Assembly: GCA_963691705.1 (NCBI GenBank)
Contig: OY829539.1
Coordinates: forward strand, 47,714,327 to 47,778,326
DNA: 64,000 bases
Origin: Viola odorata
Taxonomy: Eukaryota; Streptophyta; Magnoliopsida; Malpighiales; Violaceae
Direction: 5' to 3'
The notes below the pieces were generated by a model that saw nothing but the letters and a program-made list of their open reading frames with translations, did no database searches and had not been told where the DNA came from. The position numbers were made by a program, and so were the translations under genes. Of the stretch, positions 46,238 through 58,951 are shown in pieces. Positions within the stretch are counted from its first letter, which is position 1, and each line of letters begins with the position of its first letter.

Positions 46238-46437
46238 NNNNNNNNNNNNNNNNNNNNNNNNNNNNNNNNNNNNNNNNNNNNNNNNNNNNNNNNNNNNNNN
46301 NNNNNNNNNNNNNNNNNNNNNNNNNNNNNNNNNNNNNNNNNNNNNNNNNNNNNNNNNNNNNNNNNNNNNNNNNNNNNNNNNNNNNNNNNNNNNNNNNNNN
46401 NNNNNNNNNNNNNNNNNNNNNNNNNNNNNNNNNNNNN
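46238..46437. other. Assembly gap of 200 N
   Basis: A run of exactly 200 N. It truncates the chromovirus upstream of RT and the right arm of the MULE-like element. Confidence 0.99.
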
Positions 46438-46694
46438 AGATGATAAAGAATAAAAAATAAAAAAAATTATGAGGTGTCAATCCATTGTTCACCGACGGCA
46501 AATGGATGTGGCAACGGTGGGTTACTGACGTGGTAAAAAACTGATGGCGTTGATGGCACATCAAATATTTATAACGGTAGGAAGGTGATTGAATAATAAT
46601 AACTACGACCAGGAGGTAATTAAATAAAAAAATAGTTTAGGGTTGCGATTAATTAAAACATTAAAGTTTAGAGTTTTTTTTATATCTTTATCCC

Positions 46695-48900
46695 ATTTTT
46701 ATTTTTATGAACCAAATCCACCAAATTATTTGTTTGTTATTCATATGATTCCGGTAAACACAACTTTTTAATAGGTACTTTAACTATTGGTAAAAAACTC
46801 ATGGATTTTTAATTTCTTAATTTTATCCCTAAATACTTTTTCTGTTTATTTTTTATCAAGTTTATTAACGGTTTATTACATCCTCTCATCCATAAATAAA
46901 TAATGTAAAAATTAATACAATAATATAAAAAAGTTAAAAAAAACCATATTATTCAGTTTATTACAATTTCATCTTCCTCGCTGAAATAATGAAACATTTA
47001 AAATTAAAACGTGGAAGAAAAAAAAACATATTATGATAGGAAATAAGAGTTAAAAGATGGCATTTTGAGTGTTAGGAAGAAAAAAATAAGGAAATGGAGA
47101 GATCGGTTATAGGATATCGTATGTGTCCATAAGTGACTTGATGAAAAATCTAACATAATGGGTAGATTGCACCCAAAAAAATAGTTTAGGGTGAAATCAA
47201 AAAATTGAAAGTCCAGTGGGTATTTTACTATTAACCAATACTACAAGGTACAATAATGGATACCTATCATTATTTTTTTATATGTATATACCAACCAATC
47301 ATTTATAAATCTTAAAATTTCTTTATATGAGTAATAGGTTATAGTTTAGCGATACTTTCTATAAAATATACTCCAAATAAGATCACAAATTCAAGTTTAT
47401 TTATTTATTTTTTATATGGTTCATGTATTCAAACCATAATGATTTGGCTCATTATTTTAGTTTTGTCCTACCTCAACACTTAAAGAAGTTATATTTTTCC
47501 ATTTCAACGTATTCATAAAAATCACTCAATTAATAAGGTGATTATTCGTAGATAATAGGTGGTTATACATGATAAGGCGGATTTTATTTTTTATGAACTC
47601 TTAAGGGACCCACTTATATGAAACTACTCATATATAACGTGATACGATTTTGATTGTTGAGATAAAAAATCGTGAGTAGTATATAATTTCTCTCATTCAA
47701 CAAACATACTTATTAAAAAAGGATGGTGCAAATTTATAAAAAGTAAATATTTTTATTGATCCATGACAAATCCTAACCACTTGGAGGATACTCTTTGATT
47801 TAAGAAATGAAATAATGAAATAGTAACAAGGACAAAAAAGTAGATAGACCTATTACTGATTTTTGTATTTATGCCATTAAGGTTCTTTTTTTTATGGAAT
47901 ATGCCACTAAGGTTTGGAAAGGGATGTTTTTGTTCTGGCCAGGAGTGGGAGATTTTTATTTGTTTTTGTCAAATTAATAAGAAAAGCATAGCATGAAAAC
48001 AACCCAACCCAACTCCGAATCATTCAGTGGGTTCAGAAAGATCTTACAACTACTGTACCCATAACATGGTGGGCCCAAATCCTTAAGACTTTCATCATTG
48101 GGTTGGATTGCATACTTAATCATTTTTATTTTTTATACATATCGTACAACTATTCAATAGTTATTTATTTATATATACAGTGATTAAGATACGAATAGTG
48201 CCGTTTGTTTCCTCCACTGTTAAAATATATATATAGTGTGTATTTATACGATAATATATAATAATTTTTTTTTGTAAGTAGAAGTGAAATACCAAGTCCA
48301 ACTCCTTATTGATCCACTTGCGCCTATCAAAATAAAATAAAAAACTTAATTATATTATCTCCAACACGCGTAATTATTTCTATTTTTTATTATTATTATA
48401 TATTTTATTTTTGACATAAATCGGGATAAATTTCTCCTCAGTTTATAAAAATTAAGAAGCAGCACAAAACTCTCAAAAAAATTATTTATTATTATTACTA
48501 TCACTTGGGTTGTTTAGTTTTTCGAAGTCACTTTTGACAAAGAAGTGACTCCCAGTTTCATTCACCTGCTCCATAAACCACTACTCTTTTGCCTCATGAT
48601 ATAAAAATGGGAATAAAAATGGGAGTAAATTACTTTCGATAGAAAGAAAATCAAAAGTTACTATGGAAGTTGATTAGAAGAAGAGCTGAAATTCAACAGT
48701 AGTAACCACCTACAAAATCTGCAAGTAATCTTACCAAAATCGCTTTGTGACTCCTAATCTAGGCATGGCATAGGAATGGTTAAGGACTACATGCGCTGAT
48801 CCTTGCATCCCAAACACAATTTGCTCATTATATTTGAGGATTATCAAGAGGAGAAGAAAACAGCCAAACTGGCTTTACCATATAATGCGTGTCCATGTTA
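46695..48900. other. Intergenic AT-rich spacer
   Basis: No gene or element recognised. The last few hundred bases may include the distal 3' UTR of the NOT4 gene. Confidence 0.5.
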
Positions 48901-49428
48901 ATCGTACAGGCAAACACCAAACACCATGAGAATTTCAAAAAAGGAAACAAACGGAGGCTCAAACTTCTTATCTGTGAGGATAGCGACCAATTTTTCACTC
49001 ATTCCTGTTATACGGAGCAAAACACTCAACCATCTGGAGGATCAACCTACCAGTTTGACATATACAGCCATTTAACCACATTCTTCATATCAAACTGTAT
49101 ATTTGCAGCTTCACTTCACCTGCACAACATCCAAAAACAAAGACCCACTTTGGAATATGCTAAACAAGAGAATGCGCTTTAAGCAGATGATTTTTCTCAA
49201 CTACCACAAGAATAGCACATGCGAAGTCTCAAAAACAAACAAAGTACATATACCTGCTGCCTTCGACACACGACTTTCGGGAGTTTGATCCTTCATCAGG
49301 CTGCCCAGTGAGACTGTAATGTGTCAGCCCCATCCTTCAGGTAGAGAGACCATGCTATTTGCTCACATACCCCTATTTTTTTCCAGTTGGCCATTGCTCG
49401 GACAAGTAAATGTCATTCCCAAAAGATT

Positions 49429-51101
49429 TCACATCTCAAATGTTCTGTTATACAAATCACCAGAACTTGGCATCCGATATTTTGAATCTTCATAGCCAGA
49501 AGAGTAGAATTTGTTGAATCCCAGACTATCGTTCCTAAGTAGCTCTGCCATACCTGCACTATTTCCACCACCTTGAACCTCACGCCAGCCATCCCAGTGC
49601 CCACTTGACATGAGTCCATTCCTAGAATTTTGAAGGGGCAGTTGACCGTAAGGGGACATATTGTTAACATGTGCTTGATCCAGCCTTGAAGAAATACCAT
49701 ATGAATCACCAAGACATGAAAAATTCTCCCCGACATCAGGATATCTCAGGTTTGGATGCTGTGTGAGAGATCTTTGCATCAGTAACTGAAGTCTTGCTTC
49801 ATTATTCTCATAGGCGCTTAATTGCTGAGGGATATTCACTCTCATGTCTAAGACTGGACTGTTAAGCCCCCCTTGAAGCCTCCCTTTACCAACAGCCAAT
49901 ATTGCAGGATCCATAAATTCTATGTCCCCTGAGCTGCCATAGCTTGCAGCTGGTGCCTGGAATGAATTTCTCAGCAAGGATGAAGAGTCTAGGAAATGAG
50001 TGCCTGCAAAAAAGGATAGAAGAGAATTATAATATGGAACCAATAACCCTGTTCAATTGTGTATTGGATAATCATGACTGACTAACCAGATACACTTTCA
50101 AAAGTCTGGTCCATTCTCTCATGAGAGGAAAAGCCTGGAGGTGGTGCTCTGTTTGGCATGGCAAATCCAGGGGGTGCTGAAACTTGAGCTCGCGAAACTG
50201 CTAATTGATAAAACGAAACATGAGTGTGTTACCAAGCACAAAACGTGCAACACAAGACGGAATCATTACTTTGGGAGCACAAGGCATGAGTGATCAATAA
50301 AATTCACAATAGAACTTAGGGACATGTTTAGGAAAATGGAGATCACACTGCGTGCCCATAGCTAGGCACAGTTTTGCATGCAGACCTAGATAATAAATAG
50401 GAGGATCCATTAATTGTAGAAAAAATACGCTTTATCTTCTCAAGGTAAAATAAACATCAAAAGACCTTCTGGCAGTAACACTGATCTTTATACAGACACT
50501 ACACAAGCTTCAACAAATAAATGCCCACGTCCTACCAGAAACTCTTAGTTACAAGTGCTGCACAACAGAGCTGTAACCACGCACAGGTACCTCATATCCA
50601 CATGCAAGCTGCTAGAATCAGCAGCAAAACAAGATTGCAAAGAATAATTTAATTGAAGAAATTGCAGCGCAAAGTATTTGATAGCACAGCTGAACGATGA
50701 CACAGTAGCCAGAAATGCTGTATAACAAGCAAATCAATTGTTGACTATTCTTACATTGCAAGTCAGGAACAACTAACTGAAGAGCACAAAAGGACAATCA
50801 AGGGGGTGTGGGGTGTGGAAATGTGTGTGGGTGTTCTAACAAGTAAATGCTCACCAGAAGATCTGCTAGAAGAGAGAATTGAAGGGTTCTTGTTGCCGTT
50901 AAAAGTTCCAGATTCCTCATAATTGCTGGGAGAGAAACCATTACCAATCCCAAGTCTGTCAAAATATGAATTCCTGTTTTCAGCAAAATCTTGGCTAAAT
51001 GAATGGTTCTTCATCAACTGCCCAAGTACATTATAAGATGGCTCCATGTCCTGTACTTGATTTCTAGATTCCTCATGTCTTGCGAAAGAGAACCTAGACT
51101 G

Positions 51102-51145
<44 letters not shown>

Positions 51146-54100
51146 GTGCTTTCCAGGAATTAGACATCTTGAGAGAGCTAGGCTGTTTATCAGTTTCGCC
51201 CAACAACTTGGCCAAATTATGAGGTGAGGTTAAAGAGTCATCCCATGAGTCAAGTTCCAGCGATAAAATATTTGATATTATGCTGCTTTCACCCACATCT
51301 AAAGCAGAATTACTTTCACCATCATCCTGCAGCCTTCCCATATGCATCCCTTCACCTTCATTTGGAAGTAAAAAGGAGCTTCCCATGTTTCTATCTGAAC
51401 TTGAGGAACTTCTGTTCAATTTCTCAGGGTATCCATTTGGCATTAAAGAATTACTAGATGGATGTAGGAGGGAACGCTCGCCAAATCTATTATCTACAAA
51501 CATAGGATCACCATTTAAATTCATAGCACCATAAGCCTCATTATGCTGCAAAGAATGAGACCTAGAGTGATTTGAAACATGGAGTGAGTTAGCTGAGTTC
51601 GGAAGATATGTAGTCCGACTCACAACTTCTGGATCCTTGAGTCTCTGATTATCAAATGATATAATATCCTCCTCCAATTCAGAGACGGTATTTGGAACTG
51701 CATGAGTTTGTGAATCTGTTCTCCAATTATGTTCAGTTGAAGCAGGTATGGCGTTCGTAGATGAAGCATTTTTCTCAGCTGTCGAGCTTAAAGGTTCTCT
51801 AGAGTGCTCAGGATGTGGTTGCTGACACACTTGGTTCCCAGGTGATTTAACCATACTGTGATCAGAAAATGAACTACTAGTTCTAAATGCACTAGGTTCA
51901 CTTCTAATATTACTATCAACCTTTGATGCATCAGAACATGAGTTCTGAATGTCTCCATCAGTTGCAATAATACCTTCCTTTTCAAGGACACATGATTCCC
52001 CAGTCTGAGAAGACGAGTTTGTAGAATTCTTTACCACATTAGTTCCCCAGTCATTATAATTAGATGTCAAAGGGGAAGGCTTGTCACTTGAGGTTGTAGT
52101 AGCAATGGCCTCGTTTGCTGGCTTCTCTGGTACATTGGCACGACTATCAACACCAACTTGCTGCTTAAAAGTTTTCAATGGATCTGGTTTCACTTTACTG
52201 TTCATAGCTTGACCTTCTTCATTCCACGCAGCTCCTTTTCCAGTATCACTTTGTAATATAGAAGTTTGAGTGGTGCCCGATACTGCAGAAGAAAATGTTG
52301 ATGTGCCACTAGCAGCATCAGGTTTAGGCTTTGTTGGTCCATTCGAACACGGTGCACAAGACACCGGGGACTGGTTTGAAGCAAGCATTCCCCTGCATTT
52401 TATTGTAGAAAGATTTAATATCAAATTCAAACATTAAGACTAGGGTGAGAAATTGGCATACCATGAGGCAGCTGCAGGAAGTGCAATTGATCTAGCAATG
52501 CTTCCATTTGGAGGGGAACCTCTGCCTGTGCTTGTTGGATTATGCTTTTGTGCAACAAAAAAAAAAGAAATTCATATTAGGTTAAGGTTACATCAAGTTG
52601 TCAGAAGTTTCAAAATGTAGGACATGGGATCACAACATTTCAGATCTTCATTTTTAACCATTAATACTGTGCAGAAAAATCAGTAGTGGAGATGATCTAA
52701 CTAACAACAGAACTCACGTTTGATGTACATTTAACTATCGGTTTAGCAGCAGAAGCTGAATTATTGCTGCAGTAATCATCTACAGGTGGGGGCAACATAC
52801 TCCCTGAACGCCGCAGCATATTATTTGTTGCACCAGTGATTTGCTGCACCCTGCTCCTTCAGACAAAGCATCAGTTCATTAATCACCCGAAGATAACAGC
52901 CATGCAATAGTTTAAAGAAACTCTCTACAAGCATGCTATAGCAATAATGGGTACATGAAAGAAGGATTATCTGAGCTGTAAAATATAACCAATAAGAATT
53001 ATAAGTCCACAAAAACTAGTTTGACAAACATCAGCAAGGATATTGTGCAAACAGAAGCAAGAACTTAAAGTAAACAGCTAAATGAACTCATCAAGAGGAA
53101 TCAAAATATACCTTGTGTACGCTGATATGATTTCATCTTTTGTAAAACTATCTTCATGAGAACCAATTTCATGCAAATATAGACATTCAGGATTGGTGCA
53201 AGGCTGGACCGAACAGAAATTTGCATTATTATAACCAATAAAATTTAAATCTGTTCCAGAACATGAGATAGAAATAGAATAAAATCAATAATTAAATGAG
53301 GTTTTAGTTATAGCTCATACCACATTTCGCAGCCATGCATGACAGTACTTTGTGGTTCCAAAGCATGCCCTGGAGTAAACCAAATATTCAGCATTTGGGA
53401 GAGAGAAGAAAAGCATTAACAAAGTCTCAGCTGAAAAGTTTATACTCACTTTAAAGATCTACCATCTAAGAGAAACCCATGTACAGACTGGATGCAACGA
53501 ATTGCTTCTTCCTCCTTAGAGTATGTTATATATCTGCTTACAAAGAAGTAAAACATGGATAAAAAATGTTAACGGAGTTCAAAAATGTCAAACAAAAAGC
53601 AATAAGGATTAAAGAAAGGCCATTAGTGTGGTGACACTAAAAAGTTAATGAAGGCATAACTTGCATTACACACTATGAACTCACACATCTGAATATTATC
53701 CACAAATCCAACTGCAAGATTAAGATTTTATTGTTGCAGAAGACTGATCAGTAACAATCAGCGACGGTGAACTACAAGTCAAAAGAACTACCAAAATGAT
53801 ACAAAATCACAGACATGGTGAAGGCACTTTTAACTTACACACTACAAGTATTGTTCGGAAACTGTTGAATAACACCAGCTGCAGTCCGAGACATGGAAAC
53901 TTTAAGGACCTTCCCATATTGACCAAAATACTCTCTGCGCTGAAGAAGCTGCCCAAAAGAATGTGGAAGAAAACCTAATCAGATGGCTATTCGGGAGGGA
54001 GGAGGATATAGAGAGATGGAAGAAGACAAGACAGGGAAAGCACATCTTCATCTGCCAGGTTCAGAGGCAGCCCAACTATGTAAACTAGATTCCTTTGAAT

Positions 54101-54738
54101 CACTCGCACACTGCTGAGTTGCTTTCTTCCTTCTGAAGATTTTATCTTTGTCTTCTGTGACTTTTTCTTCTCCATACTTATTTCAGCCACCAATCTGCAG
54201 CAGCAAAGGACATAATAATAAGGGAAAACAACATTAGAATCAATACAATGATTTAAACCCGAGAGAATTACAGCATGCAGAATACCAACCTCTCACAACT
54301 GGCAGCCATCCCAACTATCTTCTCCTTGTCATAAGGGATACGGCATGCTGGACAACGCCCCTCTGAATCATCCTTCTCAGCCATGTCCATGATGTGGTGC
54401 CAACACCATACACATATCTGAAACGAATCACATGAATTGTCGGTTAGATTTGGGGGGGGGGGGGGGGGAATAAATGTGAACAAATAAAAACTTGTTTAAC
54501 AGTTACGACTTCCTTCATCATGAATTTTTCACAAATAGCATGATACATTTCATTAATCCTTACAGTTTAACATGGATAAAAAGAGAGGCAGAGACCTCAG
54601 TCATAACCAACACAAATATCTGAAGAAGAAACCAACGTGACTTACCTCATAACCACATTTGCAAGGCTTCAATTGCTGATCAGTCAAGTCCATCTCCTCT
54701 GCGCAGAGTGGGCAAGTCTTCTCTCCTTCATCGCTCAT
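49429..54738 (-). CDS. NOT4: CCR4-NOT subunit 4 (NOT4) RING E3 ubiquitin ligase
   Basis: Twelve coding exons, transcribed right to left: 54646-54738, 54290-54417, 54044-54194, 53839-53948, 53450-53533, 53321-53369, 53112-53203, 52718-52856, 52462-52544, 50855-52392, 50087-50197, 49429-50003. The sum is 3153 bases, 1050 residues, all joins in frame. It has a C4C4 RING with Cys at 9, 12, 26, 28, 33, 36, 53 and 56; an RRM at about residues 104-190 (LVYIVGLP, CSVYITYS); and a CCCH finger C198, C207, C212, H216. A long low-complexity tail is rich in Ser, Asn and Pro, with an Asn run. This order is diagnostic of NOT4, which ubiquitinates stalled-translation and CCR4-NOT substrates. Plant copies are of this length. 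No defect seen. Confidence 0.95.
51102..51145. repeat. (AAT)n microsatellite coding for polyasparagine in NOT4
   Basis: Fourteen or so ATT units on the plus strand encode an Asn run on the minus strand within the NOT4 tail. Confidence 0.95.
54452..54468 (+). repeat. Poly(G) run of 17 in NOT4 intron 2
   Basis: Seventeen G in a row on the plus strand (C-run in the transcript), about 35 bases from the end of exon 2 in the upstream intron. Length is uncertain because homopolymers are error-prone. Confidence 0.85.
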
Positions 54739-54745
54739 GGTTGCC

Positions 54746-55382
54746 CTAGCAAACAAATTTAGCATATCTTCATAAGTGATACTGATTTTAGATTAAATCA
54801 AACACAAAAAAACTAACGAATAACAGTCCTTGGAACTAATTACAAACAATTCTACGCAAATCTATGCTGAATTTCCAATCTTGCGCAAATCAAAGCAGAG
54901 ATGTTGAACATTTAATAGTATTTCACTAAGGTTACAACACATTCTCACGAATTACACCCAAACAAACACCCAATTAACAACTACAAAACCCTAGAAAAAT
55001 CCCCAATCTAAATCATCATGTCAAGACCTTCAAAATCCAAACCCAAAATTGCCTCCACAAATCCTAAACCGAACTTCAGTATAACCTCCCATCACTCACG
55101 ATATCTCAATTACAAATACCTCGCATCAATTGACAAAACTACATGACAGCTTAATCGCATATCAGCATCACACAATCCACATGAAAAAATAAACAAAACT
55201 AAGAAATCGCACCACAAATATTTTCTGAAGAGGAAACAAAAAATTGAAATTGAAATCAAACTCTGACATGCAAAAACAGAACCAAATGAATTCACAGAGG
55301 ACAAAACTAGGGATCGTGAAATTATTATGGGAGGAGATCGTGCGGTGAGATTAGAAAAATTAGGGCTTTTGCGGAGACTTAC
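54746..55382 (-). other. 5' UTR intron of NOT4
   Basis: On the minus strand CT|GTAAGT at 55383/55382 gives a donor and TTTGCTAG|GGC at 54746/54745 an acceptor seven bases before the ATG. The upstream leader exon would run from about 55560. A leader intron is inferred only from these sites. Confidence 0.6.
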
Positions 55383-55560
55383 AGTTCTGGGATCGAGATA
55401 AACAAAAAGTATAGGTAGAGAGAGAGAGGAGGGGGTGTCTAGGGAGCGAATCTGGTGACGATGAGATTGAAGAGAAGCGAAACGCGTAGATAACCAGAGA
55501 GAGAAAGAGGAGGAGAGAAAACCACAGGGTTTGCTTTTTAACGGAAGAGAGAGAAGCTTA

Positions 55561-58500
55561 GGCTTATTTGGCTGGTCGTCGTCGTCTTCTTTTTGGAAAC
55601 TACGATATGTATCTCTCAATTATCGATACAGTACCTAAACTATTTTTGTTACTATTTAGTCCTGATGGTTTCTCGGGTTATTTTCCTCTCTTTCCGTCAA
55701 TGGACTCCGAATATAAGAAAGAATGCGATTTGTTTGAAATGCTATATTTCTATTTATCCGTGAGATGTTTAAATTTTTCAAAACTTGTAGACATGCACAA
55801 ATAGAATTGTTATCTTGTTCAGACTAATACTAATTTTTACTTATGCAAATAACAATTAAAATGAAGATAGGTCAAGAATAACGAATCTTTTTATGATAAA
55901 GTGATTCGTTGTAAAAGTTTATTATTACAGATTATAAATTCTAAAATTAAGATAAAGATAGATCAATTGTGAAAATTTATTATTACAGGAAGTTCCTACA
56001 AAAGATCATACTAATAATGTATATAATATTTTGCTGTTTTTTTTGTTGAGGATTTTTTATGGTAAAATTATGAAAGCCTCAATTATAACCTACTAATAAC
56101 TTTACAATGTAAAACAAATTAGAATTAACTTAAACCAATTTTAAGAGATTATGTCAACCAAATAAAGGGAAAACATAGTTTAAATCATAATTCTTTGGTT
56201 GGAAACAAACTCTAAAATATTATTTTAGATTATAACTTGTTATGAAATTTTTGTTATAGGCACGTGTAGAATTTGAAATCGAGACTTTACTATCATCTTT
56301 ACTATTAGTAAGACAACAAACAAGTTACATATCCATTGACTTGTTATCTTACAATTGTGTATTTCCAGTAAGATCAACATACAAGAAGCCCTAAATAGAT
56401 AGTAAGATCAAATTAAAGAACTAAGAGAACTTGTAGAACTAAATAATAATAAAAGAATAGTTTAGGTACTAATTGGTAATAGAGAGATAATTAAGGGACC
56501 TAATCTTAGTTTCACTTTCCCTTTTTCACTGTTTTCTTCTTCTATTTTCTGCACTATGCGTCGCTGTCAATGAACATATTACATATTGTTGTTCCTCTTT
56601 TCGCCCTTGGATCTCCCCTTTTCCCCCCCCGGTTTTGTCGATTTTGGGAACCTCAGCCTGTTGTGGTTGGACGGATACCACGTGGGGCCTGTGTGGATCG
56701 ACGGATTGTGTTGGATTAGGTGGCCGTTGCTACCAACCGTTGGATTGAGGATGGGTGCACGTCAATTTATGATTTTGGTCCAGGCCGTGAGCCTTGAGGG
56801 CCATCTGTTTGCTTTGTTGTTATGATCGGACGGCTTACATTGGTTTGTGTTGGACGGGGATAATCGGTTTTATATTCAAAGAATGTGACGCGCTTCACCC
56901 AAATTACACAAATCTCTTATCTCATGATTGGAATTTGGTAGGGGGGATTCAAAAGCTTTTTTCCTTTCTTGTGTAGAAATGGAAAAAAAATGTATATGGA
57001 AATAGTAAAAACGTGAACTTTCCAATTATTGGTTCATTTTGGTTCCAACGGAAGGAAATCAAAATCCAAAACTATGCTCTTTTTATCATGATTCTTTTCC
57101 TTTTTGTAAAAAGAAAAATAATTTGTGTAAGGATTCCATCAATTGTAAAATATTTTCTAAATTTGTGAAAGTAACTGATTTCTTTAATATATAACATAAT
57201 GGGTAAAAGTAAAAACCTCTTAGATTTTAATATTTTAATTAATCACTCTCTTAACCATTACAAATGTCGAAATTGTCACTTTTAGAACACTATCTGGGCT
57301 TTCAAAATTTAATTGGAGTAAGCCCAACAAACTTGATTGCCTAAAATATAAGGCCCAGCAATCTTCGAAGTCATTCTAGTCCAAGTACAAGCACACCAAT
57401 ATGGGCTTTGCACATTTGATAGAAAAACGACCACGGAATTGTTTTTTCAACCAAATAAATAAATTTGTTGATCTTCTCCCTCCATAAAGAGCTAATTTCA
57501 TTTTCCTTTCATTTATCGAACTCCAATAATTTTTTTTTGTTTTATTTAAAAAGCTCCGAAAAGAATGACTCTCTGATATTTTAATTTACTCGGTTGTAAA
57601 TAAACGTATTTAGTTAACGAGGGTTTAACAATTTTTTATTTTTTTTAAAAATTTATTAGTCTATTACTCATCACATCCCTACTAGATTATACTTTATTCG
57701 TCTTGCACTTTGCAGGCCTCCCACTCCACAATTTCTTTAGCTATCTAATAATGGAAAAAAATAATTAATATTTTTTAAAGTTATCTAATTGCAATTTGCA
57801 AGTGGCACAAAACAGGCGCCAGTGTTGGTTGTGAGAACTTCTTTCAAATCAGTCAATGGTTTGCGATCCAACGGGCACATAACTATTGGTTAGTGACTAC
57901 TGTGACCAATGAGATTGCACGTCGCAATAAAATAATTGGGAATGAGAAATATGGGCAGAGAGGTGTGCACGTGGATCCTTCCATTTTTGACCAGTAAACG
58001 TTAGATGGGTGACGGAGAAGGCCGGGATTTCGGTGGTGATTTTAACAAAAGCCTATGCATGGAATCTTCCGTTGCCTAACGCGTTCACACCGGTAGATGT
58101 AAACAGACAAACATCTTAGGATGGCGAAATGACGGAAATGACCTTAGGCCTGCTTCTATCCCCTGCACCGCAGCGCACTCCTCAACATACAAAAATTGAA
58201 AAAGGTCGGTCTTAGAGGAGAGAAGCCACATGTTCGATTTATCCACCCAACATGATTCTCTACAAAAAGCCGTGTTCAAATCTTAACCGTCATTTCCCCT
58301 GGACCCATTTCCATACAATGCACCGTAACTTACCAAATCACTTGCCTTTCCTTCCATAACCCAAACCAAAAAGGACAGTTTAGTCATCACAATCCTATCC
58401 TCTGTACTTGGCCCCAGAGCTTTTTTTCGAAAAAACTAATTCCATTTTTTTTTTTTTTGTATTTTCCCATAAAATCTTCTTGGACCTTTTATTGCTATTT

Positions 58501-58600
58501 TCCTCCCCATTTTCAATCTTCCCACCTATCATCGCGTTCTCGCCGTTCATCCCATCATCTACAAAGCCAAATCACACCCGTCTATCTCCAAAACCATCCT
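55561..58600. other. Intergenic region between NOT4 and APX
   Basis: AT-rich, no gene recognised. A GC-richer patch at about 56590-56830 has two short overlapping frames without known domain. NOT4 and APX are divergent, so both promoters lie here. Confidence 0.5.
58062..58069 (+). promoter_or_regulatory. HSE-like GAAnnTTC, distal
   Basis: GAATCTTC matches the two-module heat-shock element core. It lies about 630 bases before the APX TATA box. A single dyad occurs by chance easily, so the support is weak. Confidence 0.3.
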
Positions 58601-58647
58601 CATCCACACGATCGTTCAAAAATCCAACGGCGTAAACCAAGTTACTA

Positions 58648-58655
58648 GAACTTTC
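58648..58655 (+). promoter_or_regulatory. HSE-like GAAnnTTC, proximal
   Basis: GAACTTTC fits nGAAnnTTCn about 40 bases upstream of the TATA box of the APX gene. Cytosolic APX1 genes are known heat-stress (HSF) targets, so the position is suggestive. Confidence 0.4.
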
Positions 58656-58693
58656 TCACCATCTCATCCTTCCACAGTCCACTGTCAATTAGC

Positions 58694-58699
58694 ATATAT
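58694..58699 (+). promoter_or_regulatory. TATA box of APX
   Basis: TATATA, with transcription expected to start near 58725-58735, before a leader exon that ends in CTCAG at 58805. Confidence 0.5.
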
Positions 58700-58805
58700 A
58701 CCAGAGCTTGTGTTCACCTCGTGTCAGTCTCACGCCTAACGCTCCGATTCAACAAACTTCATTTCTGCTTCTAATATCTGTTCATTTAACCTTCATCAAT
58801 CTCAG

Positions 58806-58937
58806 GTCTTCATCTTCTCATTTCAATGATCTGATCATGTTCGTTTGATTCTGAAATGTTGTTTTATAGATCTGTTGTCTGTTACTGTTGGATGAGATCT
58901 GAAAAGAAGTTTGATCGTCGTTTTTGATGTGTTGTAG
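58806..58937 (+). other. 5' UTR intron of APX
   Basis: Donor CTCAG|GTCTTC at 58805/58806 and acceptor GTTGTAG|AATCG at 58937/58938 lie just upstream of the ATG. A leader intron at this place is a known feature of cytosolic APX1 genes. Confidence 0.6.
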
Positions 58938-58951
58938 AATCGCTTGAAAAA

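Larger units (their letters stand above)
36291..46694. mobile_element. MULE-type inverted-repeat element, host of nested retroelements
   Basis: The left 250-300 bp (from AGGATAAAGACATAAA at 36291) match the complement of the right end (GGGATAAAGATATAAA read inward from 46694). Shared blocks are GGTCGTAGTTATTATT, GCCATCAACGCC/GGCATCAACGCC and CACGTCAG. Identity is roughly 75% by eye. Long, degenerate TIRs without coding sequence suggest a MULE or foldback element originally only about 0.6 kb plus whatever lies in the gap. Flanks are A/T runs, so the TSD is undecidable. A chromovirus is inserted between the arms. Confidence 0.65.

Noticed and set aside
46218..46564. Open frames across the N gap
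   Set aside because: They consist of N-derived unknown residues and have no coding meaning.
36282..46705. 9-bp target duplication of the MULE-like element
   Set aside because: Both flanks are runs of A and T, so any match is ambiguous.
56586..56976. Possible small gene in the GC-richer patch between NOT4 and APX
   Set aside because: Two overlapping short frames with no recognisable motif, splice logic or start context.
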